Assembly: GCA_017398335.1 (NCBI GenBank)
Contig: JAFQGK010000016.1
Span: 1 to 41,750 of the forward strand
Direction of reading: 5' to 3'
DNA: 41,750 nucleotides
DNA from: Bacteroidales bacterium
GTDB lineage: Bacteria; Bacteroidota; Bacteroidia; Bacteroidales; UBA932
Every line of letters begins with the position of its first letter. The first letter of the stretch is position 1. The position numbers were made by a program, and so were the translations under genes. Positions 1 to 9,868 of the stretch are shown here, piece after piece. The notes under the pieces were generated by a model. It searched no databases and was not told where the DNA came from. It saw nothing but the letters and a program-made list of their open reading frames with translations.

Positions 1-1222
1 CAGGATAGATCATCATAGGCTCCTTATATGGATCCGTATCGGTGATCTTCTCGTACATCTGGAAGAGGTTACCGTATCTTGCAGCGATTACATCCTTTCC
101 GAGACGCTCGATGGCTGTCTTGAAATCAAGGAATACTGCGAGACCTGTATTGTTCACGCCATAACCTGCGTCGCAACGCTCCTTAGCTGCACGTGAAGCC
201 ACGTCACGAGGCACGAGGTTACCGAATGCAGGGTAACGGCGCTCGAGATAGTAGTCACGATCCTCTTCAGGGATATCTACTCCCCTCTTTGTACCTGCCT
301 GAAGTGCCTTTGCATCCTCGAGCTTCTTAGGTACCCAGATACGTCCGTCGTTACGGAGTGACTCAGACATGAGTGTCAGCTTTGACTGCTGGTCTCCGTG
401 TACAGGAATACAAGTAGGATGGATCTGTGCGAAGCAAGGGTTAGCGAAGAAAGCACCCTTCTTGTAGCACTGCCATGCTGCAGAACCGTTTGAGTTCATT
501 GCATTGGTAGAGAGGAAGTAAGTGTTTCCGTAACCACCTGTAGCGATAACTACGGCATGAGCTCCGAATCTCTCGATCTTGCCTGTAACGAGATTTCTTG
601 CGATGATACCCTTTGCCTCACCGTTGATGAGGACTACATCGAGCATCTCGTAGCGTGGGTAGCTCTTTACTGTACCGGCTGCGATCTGACGGTTAAGGGC
701 AGCATATGCACCGAGAAGGAGCTGCTGACCGGTTTGTCCGCGGGCATAGAAGGTACGGCTAACCTGCGCACCTCCGAAAGAGCGGTTGGCGAGAAGTCCG
801 CCATATTCCCTTGCAAAAGGAACACCCTGTGCAACGCACTGGTCGATGATAAGGTTGCTGACCTCGGCAAGACGATATACGTTTGCCTCGCGTGCACGGT
901 AGTCACCACCCTTGATGGTATCGTAGAAAAGACGATAGATGGAGTCATTGTCGTTCTGGTAGTTCTTAGCGGCATTGATACCACCCTGTGCTGCAATAGA
1001 GTGAGCACGACGTGGAGAGTCGCTGATGCAGAATACCTTTACGTTGTAACCAAGCTCACCGAGTGAAGCAGCTGCAGACGCTCCACCGAGACCGGTTCCG
1101 ATTACAATGACTTCAAGTTTTCTTTTGTTGCCAGGGCTGACAACACGAATCTGAGATTTATGCTTTGTCCATTTCTCTGACAAAGGACCCTCAGGAATCT
1201 TAGAAATAAGTTTTTCGGCCAT
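1..1222 (-). CDS. sdhA: Succinate dehydrogenase/fumarate reductase flavoprotein subunit (5' part, cut by window edge)
   Basis: FAD-bearing catalytic subunit of the membrane complex that interconverts succinate and fumarate; in anaerobic Bacteroidales it mainly reduces fumarate. About 407 N-terminal codons are present of a usual ~640. The start is the ATG at 1222 ([18 protein letters not shown]). Visible are the dinucleotide-binding GTGLGG (residues 42-47), the flavin-attachment region with H74 ([10 protein letters not shown]), a conserved [15 protein letters not shown] stretch, and the substrate-site HPTCIPVHG. The sequence closely follows the Bacteroides type as I recall it. The upstream neighbour is ruvB, 67 bp away, and not the cytochrome b subunit usually placed first in Bacteroides. 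Product identity is secure; whether to write sdhA or frdA is a naming choice. Confidence 0.95.
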   Translation of the reverse strand, partial: MAEKLISKIPEGPLSEKWTKHKSQIRVVSPGNKRKLEVIVIGTGLGGASAAASLGELGYNVKVFCISDSPRRAHSIAAQGGINAAKNYQNDNDSIYRLFYDTIKGGDYRAREANVYRLAEVSNLIIDQCVAQGVPFAREYGGLLANRSFGGAQVSRTFYARGQTGQQLLLGAYAALNRQIAAGTVKSYPRYEMLDVVLINGEAKGIIARNLVTGKIERFGAHAVVIATGGYGNTYFLSTNAMNSNGSAAWQCYKKGAFFANPCFAQIHPTCIPVHGDQQSKLTLMSESLRNDGRIWVPKKLEDAKALQAGTKRGVDIPEEDRDYYLERRYPAFGNLVPRDVASRAAKERCDAGYGVNNTGLAVFLDFKTAIERLGKDVIAARYGNLFQMYEKITDTDPYKEPMMIYP

Positions 1223-1251
1223 TTTTATATAGAGTTATTGAAATTTCGGCA

Positions 1252-1283
1252 CAATTTTACGGATTTTTACGCGATTTAGCAAT
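1252..1283 (-). promoter_or_regulatory. Weak candidate promoter for sdhA
   Basis: Read on the minus strand, the ruvB-sdhA gap holds ATTG, 20 bp, then TAAAATTG, each one base off the Bacteroidota -33 (TTTG) and -7 (TAnnTTTG) elements. The predicted transcript would start about 20 bp before the sdhA ATG. Read-through from ruvB is the alternative. Confidence 0.25.
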
Positions 1284-1289
1284 TAAATC

Positions 1290-2318
1290 TCAGAATAAAG
1301 AAGGATTATCAATATCCTGACCACCCTTTTCAAGTCCAAGATGCCTGTAAGCAAGCTCAGTAACTTCTCTTCCGCGTGGAGTACGCATAATGAATCCTTC
1401 TTTTATAAGGAATGGTTCATATACCTCTTCAAGAGTTCCCTGATCCTCACCTACGGCAGTCGCTATCGTATTCGCACCTACAGGACCTCCCTTGAATTTA
1501 GTTATAATAGTACGGAGAATCTTATTGTCTATAGCATCAAGTCCTCTCTTATCTATATTAAGGGCATCCAGAGAATATCTCGCAATCTTAAGATCTACGG
1601 TACCATTACCCATAACCTGAGCGAAATCACGCACCCTCCTGAGAAGAGAATTTGCTATTCGTGGAGTTCCACGGCTTCTGAGCGCGATTTCGTATGCGGC
1701 ATCATTATCTATACTGATTTTCAATATTGCAGCACTTCTCTTTACAATCTTTACAAGAGTATCAGTGTCATAATACTCCATAGCACATGTTATTCCAAAT
1801 CTCGCACGGAGGGGAGAGGTGAGAAGTCCGCTTCTGGTCGTAGCCCCCACAAGGGTAAACGGATTAAGAGATATACGTACGGAACGTGCTCCCGGTCCCT
1901 TATCTATCATTATATCTATGACATAATCCTCCATAGCCGAATACAGATATTCTTCCACTACAGGAGAAAGACGATGTATCTCATCTATAAAGAGAACATC
2001 ACCCTCTTCCAGAGAAGTAAGAAGTCCGGCAAGATCGCCAGGCTTGTCAAGTATTGGACCTGAGGTTACTTTCATATTAACCCCAAGTTCATTGGCTATG
2101 ATGTGGGCCAGAGTAGTCTTGCCTAATCCCGGAGGACCATGAAAAAGCACATGGTCAAGAGATTCTCCTCTCATTTTTGCCGCAGCTGTGAAGATCCTGA
2201 GATTAGAGACAATCTTTTCCTGTCCGGAAAACTCTTCAAGTTCCTGAGGACGGATTATTCCATCCAATTCCTTATCTTTGCCCTCATTGATGTGATGGGG
2301 ATCGAATTTGTCATCCAT
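1290..2318 (-). CDS. ruvB: Holliday junction branch migration helicase RuvB
   Basis: AAA+ motor that, as a hexameric ring with RuvA, drives branch migration of Holliday junctions in recombinational repair. The 342-residue length is typical. Walker [10 protein letters not shown] lies at residues 61-69, followed by Walker [12 protein letters not shown], the sensor segment [18 protein letters not shown], and a C-terminal winged-helix region ending in the conserved [18 protein letters not shown]. The reading frame starts at the ATG at 2318. It is divergent from mfd, and sdhA follows on the same strand. Codon use is AT-rich (many ATA, AGA), like mfd and unlike the sugar-metabolism genes further along. 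Confidence 0.97.
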   Translation of the reverse strand: MDDKFDPHHINEGKDKELDGIIRPQELEEFSGQEKIVSNLRIFTAAAKMRGESLDHVLFHGPPGLGKTTLAHIIANELGVNMKVTSGPILDKPGDLAGLLTSLEEGDVLFIDEIHRLSPVVEEYLYSAMEDYVIDIMIDKGPGARSVRISLNPFTLVGATTRSGLLTSPLRARFGITCAMEYYDTDTLVKIVKRSAAILKISIDNDAAYEIALRSRGTPRIANSLLRRVRDFAQVMGNGTVDLKIARYSLDALNIDKRGLDAIDNKILRTIITKFKGGPVGANTIATAVGEDQGTLEEVYEPFLIKEGFIMRTPRGREVTELAYRHLGLEKGGQDIDNPSLF

Positions 2319-2607
2319 ACTTCAACAACAAAATAATTATATACAAAGATATTTATAATTTATTATTTGATGATGATATTTTTGCTGTTGATATGTTGAT
2401 AACTCATTAATTGTATTGAATATCAATATTTTATAATGTTTAAATATGTTGATTTACCTGCTGTAAAATTCTTTGAAATTTTTTTATTGTTTATTTGGAT
2501 TTGAATTTTCGTCGTAGGAATATACGGATTTTCAAATAAACACGAATAAAGTTTTCATGGTTTTTCAACAGGGTTACTGACAGCTTATCAACCGAAAAAA
2601 CGTTGGA
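2319..2607. other. AT-rich divergent intergenic region between ruvB and mfd
   Basis: This 289-bp non-coding stretch separates two divergent DNA-repair genes and must contain their promoters. It is very AT-rich and carries TGTTGAT/ATCAACA-like heptamers at 2386-2392, 2394-2400 and 2447-2453 (plus-strand TGTTGAT), with a partial match TCAACA at 2565-2570 and TTATCAACC at 2585-2593. A plus-strand TATTTTTG at 2377-2384 matches the -7 consensus but lacks a -33 partner and lies far from mfd. I see no ORF or RNA gene here. Confidence 0.6.
2344..2351 (-). promoter_or_regulatory. Candidate -7 element for ruvB
   Basis: The minus strand reads TATCTTTG, an exact match to the Bacteroidota TAnnTTTG element, about 26 bp upstream of the ruvB ATG. 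No clear TTTG lies at the expected -33 distance, so this is only a candidate. Confidence 0.35.
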
Positions 2608-5600
2608 ATGTTAATAAGTACACAATCTGTCAATAAACTTGCGGAATATATTGAAAACCGCAAAGAAACCTTCTGCAGCGGACTTTTTCTGTCTGCCAGG
2701 TGGATGGTGGTATCTCAGTTGGATCATCTGGGAATACAGATGATAATTCTTCCTGACAGAGATTCAGCTGAATATTGTGCTGCCGATCTGTATAATTTTA
2801 TAGAAGGTGACAGAGTGTATTTTCTTCCGGATTCAGGAAAGAATCTAGAAAGAAGTAATTATAAATCCTCTCTTGGAGTTCAGAGAACGTCTGCATTAGG
2901 AAAGATTCTGGAATTTGAGAAAGGTGAACAGTTGATAATTGTGACATATCCTGCAGCTCTAGAGGAGCCTGTACCTGATAAAGGAAAGATAAGCGGATCG
3001 CTTCTGAGATTATCTGTAGGTGATGAAAAGGATTATGATGAAATAATAAGAATACTTTTCAATAACGGTTTCGAGAGGGTAGATTTTGTAGCTGAGCCAG
3101 GTCAGTTTGCAGTAAGAGGTGCATTGATCGATATATTTTCATATTCTTTCAATAATCCTTTCAGAATTTCTTTCTTCGGAGATGAAATAGAGTCTATAAA
3201 TGTATTTGATACCAACACGCAGCTATCCAGGGAAAAGATAGATCATGTGGATATTTATCCGGATCTTTCTTTATCCGATGAGTCTAGTGAAACATATATA
3301 TATGATATACTCCCTGATGATACGCTTGTATGGCTGGATTCATCCGACATGTACAGGAACAGTGGATTTTTTTCTGATTTAAAGAAATTCAGAACTGTTT
3401 ATATAGAACTTCCCCTTTCCCGTCAGGATGAGGAAGTTGTGATATTCAATATTTCTCCCCAGCCTGTGTTCAATAAGAATTTCGAACTCCTTACAGAAGA
3501 TATAAGAAAAAGGATTGAAAACGGCTATAGGGTAAGGATATATGGTGAGAAACAATCCCAGCTTGAAAGACTTAAATCCATTCTTTCACAGAATGGAGGT
3601 ATTATTCCAGAGTTTGTCAGCGGTTCAAATATCCATAACGGTTTCATAGATAATGAAAATAAGGTATGCTGTTACAGTGACCATGAAATATTCGACAGAT
3701 TCCATAGAGTAAACATAAGAAGGACTGTTGAAAAAAGCGAGCAGCTCACTATCAATGACCTGACATCATTTGCGATAGGAGATTATATAGTCCATATAGA
3801 TTACGGTGTGGGTATATTCGGAGGCCTTGTAAGGATGAAGGATGACAAGGGAAGGATGCACGAGGTCGTTAAACTTACTTATAAGGATAATGATGTTGTA
3901 TTTGTCTCCGTACATGCTCTTCATAAGATATCACGCTATAAATCAAAGGATTCAGAGCCTCCAAAAATACATAAACTCGGGTCTAAGGCATGGCAGAATC
4001 TTAAAGCCAGCACAAAATCCAAGGTTAAGGATATAGCAAAGGATCTTATTAAGCTTTATGCTAAAAGAAAAAGCGTGAAAGGATTCGCATTCTCAGCTGA
4101 TACATATATGCAGCAGGAACTTGAGTCTTCATTCATGTATGAAGATACTCCTGATCAGGAAAAGGCTGTATATGCTGTAAAGAGGGATATGGAAGATGAT
4201 TGTCCGATGGACAGACTTGTCTGTGGTGATGTAGGTTTCGGAAAGACAGAGGTAGCTGTACGTGCTGCTTTCAAGGCCGTGGCTGACAGCAAGCAGGTGG
4301 CGGTTCTTGTACCTACCACAATTCTTGCCCTTCAGCATTTCAACACTTTTAAAAGCAGATTAAAGGATCTTCCTTGCAATATTGACTATGTCAGCAGATT
4401 AAGGACTGCAAAGGAAATATCTGACATTCAGAAAAGACTGAAGGCAGGAACTCTTGATATTGTTATAGGAACTCATAAACTTATAGGTAAAGGATTTGAA
4501 TTCAAGGATTTAGGGCTTCTTGTAATAGATGAGGAACAGAAATTCGGTGTTAGCGCCAAGGAAAAACTTCGTCAGTTAAAAGCTTCAGTGGATACTTTGA
4601 CACTTACGGCAACTCCTATACCTCGTACTCTTCAGTTTTCTCTCCTGGGAGCCAGAGACCTTTCTATCATAAGTACACCTCCACCTAACCGTATTCCTAT
4701 TCAGACTGAAATTATGCTTTTTGACCATGATGAAGTCAGAAAGATAATCAATTATGAACTGAACAGGGGAGGACAGGTGTTCTTCGTACACAATAGGGTA
4801 GAGGAACTCCAGTCGATTGAGGATATTCTTCACAGACTGGTGCCTGATATGAAAATATGTGTAGCTCATGGTCAGATGGAGGCTAAAGTGCTTGAAAACA
4901 AGATACTTGACTTTATGGCCGGAGATTATGATATGCTTTTATGCACGACTATAATAGAAAATGGTCTCGATATTCCTAATGCCAATACTATAATAATCAA
5001 TCAGGCTCAGAATATAGGTCTTAGCGATCTTCACCAGCTCAGGGGCAGGGTAGGGCGCTCAAACAGAAGAGCATTCTGTTATCTGATAGTTCCTCCACTC
5101 GTTTCTATGACGGAAGATGCACGTCGCAGACTTAAAGCCATAGAATCCTTTTCAGATCTTGGCAGCGGCTTCAATATAGCTATGCAGGACCTTGATATCC
5201 GAGGTGCAGGAAATCTTCTCGGAGCGGAACAGAGCGGTTTCATTACCGATATGGGATTTGAAACATATCAGAAGATTCTTTCCGAAGCAATGGAAGAACT
5301 TGGAATGGAGACAGGAATATCTACTCAATCCAAGGATGATAATTATGTATCAGATTGTACTATAGAGACCGATCAGCTTGCCTTGATTCCTGACACTTAT
5401 ATAGATGTCACCGCAGAAAAGATCAGAATATACAAGGAGCTTGATTCATTGACTTCCGATAAGGAAATCAAACAAATGAAAGTACGTCTTGCCGATCGCT
5501 TCGGAGAACTTCCTGAGGAACTTGTAAGGCTCTTCGATATAGTAAGGATAAGGCAGTTAGGTCAGAAACTCGGATTTGAGAAAATAATAATAAAGAACGG

Positions 5601-5793
5601 GGTTATGATAGCTTTCTTTATATCAAATCCTCTTTCTCAATATTATAGAAGCGACAGATTCTCGAAGATTCTGGAAAATATATCCGTGAATCCGAAAATA
5701 TTCGAACTTAAGCAGAATGATAATAAACTGAGAATATTTGTCAGAAATGTAGATGGTATTTCAAAGGCTTATGAAATTCTTTCAAAACTTTAA
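2608..5793 (+). CDS. mfd: Transcription-repair coupling factor Mfd
   Basis: ATP-dependent DNA translocase that removes RNA polymerase stalled at lesions and recruits nucleotide excision repair. Its 1061 residues are somewhat shorter than the ~1130-1150 usual for the family. In order: an N-terminal UvrB-like region; a CarD-like RNA polymerase interaction module from about residue 390 (GDYIVHIDYGVGIFGG); helicase motif I GDVGFGKTEVA near 540; motif II DEEQKFG near 640; TATPIPRTL; the LRGRVGRS motif; and a C-terminal TRCF domain that includes LRIFVRNVDG. The start is the ATG at 2608, with no Shine-Dalgarno. It leads the plus-strand run into coaX, which begins 3 bp after its stop. Arg codons are nearly all AGA/AGG. 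Confidence 0.96.
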   Translation: MLISTQSVNKLAEYIENRKETFCSGLFLSARWMVVSQLDHLGIQMIILPDRDSAEYCAADLYNFIEGDRVYFLPDSGKNLERSNYKSSLGVQRTSALGKILEFEKGEQLIIVTYPAALEEPVPDKGKISGSLLRLSVGDEKDYDEIIRILFNNGFERVDFVAEPGQFAVRGALIDIFSYSFNNPFRISFFGDEIESINVFDTNTQLSREKIDHVDIYPDLSLSDESSETYIYDILPDDTLVWLDSSDMYRNSGFFSDLKKFRTVYIELPLSRQDEEVVIFNISPQPVFNKNFELLTEDIRKRIENGYRVRIYGEKQSQLERLKSILSQNGGIIPEFVSGSNIHNGFIDNENKVCCYSDHEIFDRFHRVNIRRTVEKSEQLTINDLTSFAIGDYIVHIDYGVGIFGGLVRMKDDKGRMHEVVKLTYKDNDVVFVSVHALHKISRYKSKDSEPPKIHKLGSKAWQNLKASTKSKVKDIAKDLIKLYAKRKSVKGFAFSADTYMQQELESSFMYEDTPDQEKAVYAVKRDMEDDCPMDRLVCGDVGFGKTEVAVRAAFKAVADSKQVAVLVPTTILALQHFNTFKSRLKDLPCNIDYVSRLRTAKEISDIQKRLKAGTLDIVIGTHKLIGKGFEFKDLGLLVIDEEQKFGVSAKEKLRQLKASVDTLTLTATPIPRTLQFSLLGARDLSIISTPPPNRIPIQTEIMLFDHDEVRKIINYELNRGGQVFFVHNRVEELQSIEDILHRLVPDMKICVAHGQMEAKVLENKILDFMAGDYDMLLCTTIIENGLDIPNANTIIINQAQNIGLSDLHQLRGRVGRSNRRAFCYLIVPPLVSMTEDARRRLKAIESFSDLGSGFNIAMQDLDIRGAGNLLGAEQSGFITDMGFETYQKILSEAMEELGMETGISTQSKDDNYVSDCTIETDQLALIPDTYIDVTAEKIRIYKELDSLTSDKEIKQMKVRLADRFGELPEELVRLFDIVRIRQLGQKLGFEKIIIKNGVMIAFFISNPLSQYYRSDRFSKILENISVNPKIFELKQNDNKLRIFVRNVDGISKAYEILSKL

Positions 5794-5796
5794 GAT

Positions 5797-6510
5797 ATGG
5801 CAAATCTTGTAATTGATATAGGAAATACGGCACTTAAGGCAGCATGGACTGAAGGAATGACATTAGGAAAAACGTCTCGTTATCAAGGCGAGCGTATGAT
5901 GGATTTCATTCTTTCCCTGCTTTCCGATCAGAAGCCGGAAGTCATGGTTCTCAGCAGTGTGAGAAAATTCAGTGACAGCGAGATATCAATATTGAAGGAT
6001 AATTGTGTAAAATTTGTTCATATCGATGATGAACTTGCGGAAAGATATAGGATTCCTTCTTATTTGAGTCCGGACCGTATAGCTTCTCTTGTGGCTGCAA
6101 GATATCTTTTTAAAGGAAAAGGTTGTACGGTTTTTGATTTTGGAGCAGTGCTTACCATTGATTTTCTTGATAAGGACGGAAATTATGAGGGAGGAAATAT
6201 TTCTCTTGGGTGCAGGACAAGATTCAAGGCTCTGAACAGATATTCACGTAATCTTCCGCTCTTGGAATGTACCGGTGAATTTCCTGATAAAGGAATAGAC
6301 ATCAAATCCTCAATCTATTCAGGTATAATATCGGGCATAGTTTTTGAAATTAATGGTTATCTGACACAAAACCACGAAAATATTGCTGTTTTTACTGGTG
6401 GAGATGCAATTTATTTTGCAAAACGGATGAAAAACTCCATCTTTGTAGTTTGTAATCTCGTACTTATGGGATTGGCTTTAATAGCTTTAGAATATGATAA
6501 GAAGGATTGA
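5797..6510 (+). CDS. coaX: Type III pantothenate kinase
   Basis: Phosphorylates pantothenate in the first step of coenzyme A synthesis. The 237-residue protein shows the ASKHA phosphate-binding motif DIGNT near the N-terminus (residues 6-10), a second nucleotide-site motif FDFGAVLTIDF, a GGNISLG segment where relatives usually have GG-I-PG, and a late FTGGDA motif. The DxGTA motif reads DFGAV here, a mild departure. It sits 3 bp after mfd, and its 3' end overlaps the next gene by 17 bp, indicating co-transcription. The coaX / outer-membrane protein / TPR / LptC order is, to my knowledge, usual in Bacteroidales. Confidence 0.9.
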   Translation: MANLVIDIGNTALKAAWTEGMTLGKTSRYQGERMMDFILSLLSDQKPEVMVLSSVRKFSDSEISILKDNCVKFVHIDDELAERYRIPSYLSPDRIASLVAARYLFKGKGCTVFDFGAVLTIDFLDKDGNYEGGNISLGCRTRFKALNRYSRNLPLLECTGEFPDKGIDIKSSIYSGIISGIVFEINGYLTQNHENIAVFTGGDAIYFAKRMKNSIFVVCNLVLMGLALIALEYDKKD

Positions 6511-7807
6511 AAGAGTATTTCTGCTATCAGTATTTCTCATCATAAGTGTCTGCGCGTCAGCTCAGAGTGGCACTTATGGTGCGTATTCTCCTTATTCTAT
6601 TTATGGTATAGGAGAAATATCGAAGCAGGGTACTGCATATAATAAGAGTATGGGAGGTGTGGGTATCGCTGCCCGTAACAAGAGATATATAAATTATCTG
6701 AATCCTGCTGCCGTGACGGCCAGGGATTCATTGTCATTTATGGCTGATTTCGGTCTTTCCCAGAAAAATACCGTATATTCTCAGAATGATTTCAGATCTG
6801 CAAAGAACACTTTCAATATTTATGATTTTGTAATGAGTTTTCCTATATACAGGTCTTCGGCTTTTATGGTAGGAATAACTCCGTTCAGTGATGTCGGATA
6901 TGATTTTTCATCAGTGGAAACCGATCCCGGCATTATTGGTAATACCGGAAACATCACTTATGATTCATATGGTACAGGAAGTGTATATCAGATTTTTGCC
7001 GGAGCTGGCGCAACCTTCTGGAAAAGACTCTCAGTAGGTGCTGAAGTCCTTTTCCTTTTCGGAAATATCGACAAGGTGACCAATATGAATTTCTCTGATA
7101 ATTCATACAGATCGTTGAATAGTGGTAATGATTTGACTATCAGAGGAGTGACAGGTAAATTCGGTATTCAGTACGAACAGAAGCTTGCATCAAATGTTTC
7201 AATGGTATTAGGTGCTACCTATCGTATGAAGAGCAGAATGAGAGGATATTCCACTGATTATAAATATGCTGTTCAGTCAAGCGTTACCGATACATTGAGA
7301 CATAATTTAGGTGTACTTAAGGATGAGGGACTGAATTTCGGAGATGAACTCGGATTAGGTCTTTCAATCAAGGGAGGAGAAAAGTGGAGTGCTGAATTTG
7401 ATTATGTGAGGTCAGACTGGAGAAAGTCAGGAATGGATAATGCAGCCGGTTTTGCTTCAGTAGGAAAAGCCGTATTCAGTTCATCTGTTTCTCAATCATT
7501 CAGAGCAGGATTTGAAATTGTTCCAAATAGAAACGATATCAGATATTATCTCAGAAGGTGTGCTTATAGAGCCGGAGTTTATTATGATGAATCATATTAC
7601 AGGCTTGATGGCAGGGATGTAAATACGATAGGACTGACGTTAGGAATCACACTGCCGGTATTCAAGTGGTATAATGGAATATCATTAGGTGTCGATCTCG
7701 GACAAAGAGCAAGCAAGAAGAATGATATGATACGTGAAAGATATGCTATGTTTGTCATAGGATTCAATATTCACGACATATGGTTCAGAAAAGTTCAATA
7801 TAACTAG
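6494..7807 (+). CDS. Outer-membrane beta-barrel protein (FadL/OMPP1-like)
   Basis: A predicted outer-membrane barrel protein of 437 residues. A signal peptide is clear (MIRRIERVFLLSVFLIISVCASAQ, written as two parts: basic MIRRIER, then a hydrophobic stretch ending in ASAQ at about residue 24). The mature part starts YSPYSIYGIGEI and includes NPAAVTARDSLSF, reminiscent of the 'all unconnected' FadL-type N-terminus. It continues as alternating beta-strand segments to a short C-terminal strand (MFVIGFNIHDIWF). It overlaps coaX by 17 bp and precedes the TPR/LptC genes. Transport of hydrophobic compounds would be the family expectation for FadL, but the specific substrate is unknown. Confidence 0.75.
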   Translation: MIRRIERVFLLSVFLIISVCASAQSGTYGAYSPYSIYGIGEISKQGTAYNKSMGGVGIAARNKRYINYLNPAAVTARDSLSFMADFGLSQKNTVYSQNDFRSAKNTFNIYDFVMSFPIYRSSAFMVGITPFSDVGYDFSSVETDPGIIGNTGNITYDSYGTGSVYQIFAGAGATFWKRLSVGAEVLFLFGNIDKVTNMNFSDNSYRSLNSGNDLTIRGVTGKFGIQYEQKLASNVSMVLGATYRMKSRMRGYSTDYKYAVQSSVTDTLRHNLGVLKDEGLNFGDELGLGLSIKGGEKWSAEFDYVRSDWRKSGMDNAAGFASVGKAVFSSSVSQSFRAGFEIVPNRNDIRYYLRRCAYRAGVYYDESYYRLDGRDVNTIGLTLGITLPVFKWYNGISLGVDLGQRASKKNDMIRERYAMFVIGFNIHDIWFRKVQYN

Positions 7808-7836
7808 TAAATAATTAAAATACACATAATTACATC

Positions 7837-9165
7837 ATGAAAAGAATCGTACTGTTAATTTGCGTAGCTGCTATGGCTCTTCTTGGCGGCAGCAAGGTGT
7901 CTGCTCAGGGTAAATATGGTCCTGACAGTACAAACTGTATCAAGTATCTCTCTTATTACACTGAGTATTATAAGCAGAAGAACTATGATTCAGCCATTCC
8001 TAACTGGAGACAGGCATATAAAGCTTGTCCTCCGACCTCAAGATACTCTCTTCTTTCTGATGGTACAACTCTTCTTAGAAGACTTATCACACAGAATGCA
8101 AAGAATCCTGTTTATAAGCAGCAGCTTGTAGACTCTCTCATGACTCTTTACAAGCAGAGAGTAGAATTCTGGCCAAAGTATGCTACAGCATCTTTGAATA
8201 ACCAGGCTCTTGATATGTATAACTACATGAAGGATGATCCTAAGAAACTGTATGATGGTCTTACAGAGGTTGTTTCCATAAATAAAGATAAGACTAAGCC
8301 TAATATCTTCCTTTTCCAGTTGAATACTGCATGTGACCTTTATAAGGATGGACTTCTTGATCCTGAACAGGTTATCAATACATATGAAAATGCAGTACAG
8401 ACTCTTTCTTCAGTAACTCCGAAGAATGAGGTGGAGATGAGAATGATCAATAAGACCATCGAGGATATCGAAAGTCTCTTCATTGCAAGCCAGGTGGCAA
8501 GCTGTGACAACCTCATCGCTCTTTTCGAGCCAAGATTGGCTGCAGCTCCAGAAGACCTTACTCTTGCTAAGAATGTAGTAAGAATGATGACGGTAACTGA
8601 AGGATGTACAGACAATCAGCTTTTCCTCAATGCTGTTACAACTATGTACAATCTCGAGCCTTCTTACACATCAGCTTACTATCTCTATAAACTCTACGCC
8701 GGTAGAAATGATGTAGAGAATGCCATGAAGTATATGATGGAGGCTATTACATTCGAGGAGTCAGATAATGAGGTTGATGCAGGATATTTCTATGAACTTG
8801 CAGCATTCCTTGTAAAGAACGGAAAGAATTCCGACGCATTCAAGGCTGCAACTGCTGCTGTTGAGAAGTCAGATACATTTGATGCAAAGGGTTATTATCT
8901 TATGGGTACAATCTGGGGTTCAAGTGTATGCGGTGGAGACGAAATCGCAAAGAGAGCTCCTTATTGGGTAGCTGTAGACTATATGCAGAAGGCAAAGAAT
9001 GCTGATCCTTCATTGGCAGAGGATGCAGACAGAATGATCGGCCAGTATCGTGCATACTTCCCACAGACTGCTGAAGCATTCATGTATAATCTTACTGATG
9101 GTCAGTCATACACTGTTTCATGTAACGGTATGAGGGCTACTACCATAGTCAGAACTCAGAAATAA
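7837..9165 (+). CDS. Secreted tetratricopeptide-repeat protein, function unknown
   Basis: A 442-residue protein with a clear signal peptide (basic MKR, hydrophobic core, cleavage after KVSAQ near residue 24). The body is alpha-helical and TPR-like, with recognisable helices such as YYTEYYKQKNYDSAIPNWRQA near the N-terminus and ALAA/AFKAATAAVEK pairs in the second half. The C-terminal part (WVAVDYMQKAKNADPSLAEDA) is of a type that recurs in Bacteroidales proteins beside lptC. It lies 30 bp after the barrel gene and 5 bp before lptC, so a periplasmic scaffold role in envelope assembly is a reasonable inference. I do not recognise a named function. Confidence 0.75.
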   Translation: MKRIVLLICVAAMALLGGSKVSAQGKYGPDSTNCIKYLSYYTEYYKQKNYDSAIPNWRQAYKACPPTSRYSLLSDGTTLLRRLITQNAKNPVYKQQLVDSLMTLYKQRVEFWPKYATASLNNQALDMYNYMKDDPKKLYDGLTEVVSINKDKTKPNIFLFQLNTACDLYKDGLLDPEQVINTYENAVQTLSSVTPKNEVEMRMINKTIEDIESLFIASQVASCDNLIALFEPRLAAAPEDLTLAKNVVRMMTVTEGCTDNQLFLNAVTTMYNLEPSYTSAYYLYKLYAGRNDVENAMKYMMEAITFEESDNEVDAGYFYELAAFLVKNGKNSDAFKAATAAVEKSDTFDAKGYYLMGTIWGSSVCGGDEIAKRAPYWVAVDYMQKAKNADPSLAEDADRMIGQYRAYFPQTAEAFMYNLTDGQSYTVSCNGMRATTIVRTQK

Positions 9166-9170
9166 TAAGA

Positions 9171-9800
9171 TTGAATAAGTTCAAACATATTCTTAAGATG
9201 ATTGCAACCGCAGCTGCGGTTGCTTTCGTCGTTTATTCTTGCAAAGGAAAACTTGCCGAAGCAGATGCACTGTCCGAAGGCGAAGTACCTATGCAGACGG
9301 TAAGGGATATGTTTGTAGTCCATACAGAAAACGGCGGTCTTCAGATGAGAATGGAGGCTGATCTGATGGAAAGATATGAGAGGGATACTCTTTCGTTCGA
9401 ATATTTTCCTGAAGGTTTTGCTGTTTATGCATATACAGCAGAAGGACTTTTGGAAACTCAGATAGTTTCTGATAATGCCAGACATCTGAAATATAAGGAT
9501 GGAAGGGAAAGCTGGGAGGCTTTCGGAAATGTAGTGGTGAGGAATCTGATCAAGCAGGAGGTAATGGAAACCGACACCTTGTATTGGGATCAGAAAAATG
9601 AAAAGATCTTCACTCACTGCTATGTAAAACTCTATTCACCGGATGGTCTTATGCAGGGATATGGTATGGAATCAGATCAGCGTGCGAGAAATTCTATAAT
9701 ATTCAATCCTTTCAACAGCTATGGTTTTGTTGTACAGGACAGTACGGAGGTTGTAATAGATTCTGTCAACTTTATAGGTCCTATGCAAAAAAATAAGTGA
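9171..9800 (+). CDS. lptC: LPS export periplasmic protein LptC (lipoprotein, TTG start)
   Basis: LptC is the inner-membrane-anchored bridge that hands lipopolysaccharide from the LptBFG transporter to LptA. The 209 residues contain an N-terminal hydrophobic segment ending in VVYSC (lipobox-like), then the beta-jellyroll repeats of the family (LLETQIVSDNARH, EAFGNVVVRN, LYWDQKNEKIFT, DGLMQGYGMESDQ). A TTG start at 9171 is preferred to the internal ATG at 9198 because it supplies the basic n-region NKFKHILK needed by the signal sequence and begins 5 bp after the TPR gene. In Bacteroidetes relatives LptC is commonly a lipoprotein, as here. Confidence 0.85.
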   Translation: MNKFKHILKMIATAAAVAFVVYSCKGKLAEADALSEGEVPMQTVRDMFVVHTENGGLQMRMEADLMERYERDTLSFEYFPEGFAVYAYTAEGLLETQIVSDNARHLKYKDGRESWEAFGNVVVRNLIKQEVMETDTLYWDQKNEKIFTHCYVKLYSPDGLMQGYGMESDQRARNSIIFNPFNSYGFVVQDSTEVVIDSVNFIGPMQKNK

Positions 9801-9868
9801 AGATTGGAGGAAAATTGCTATATTCGCACCCCAATAATGTATTGATAATAATCTAAAACAAAAATAAA

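Noticed and set aside
557-1066. A 169-codon plus-strand open frame
   Set aside because: It is antisense to sdhA, whose frame carries clear flavoprotein motifs; the plus-strand product has no recognisable features.
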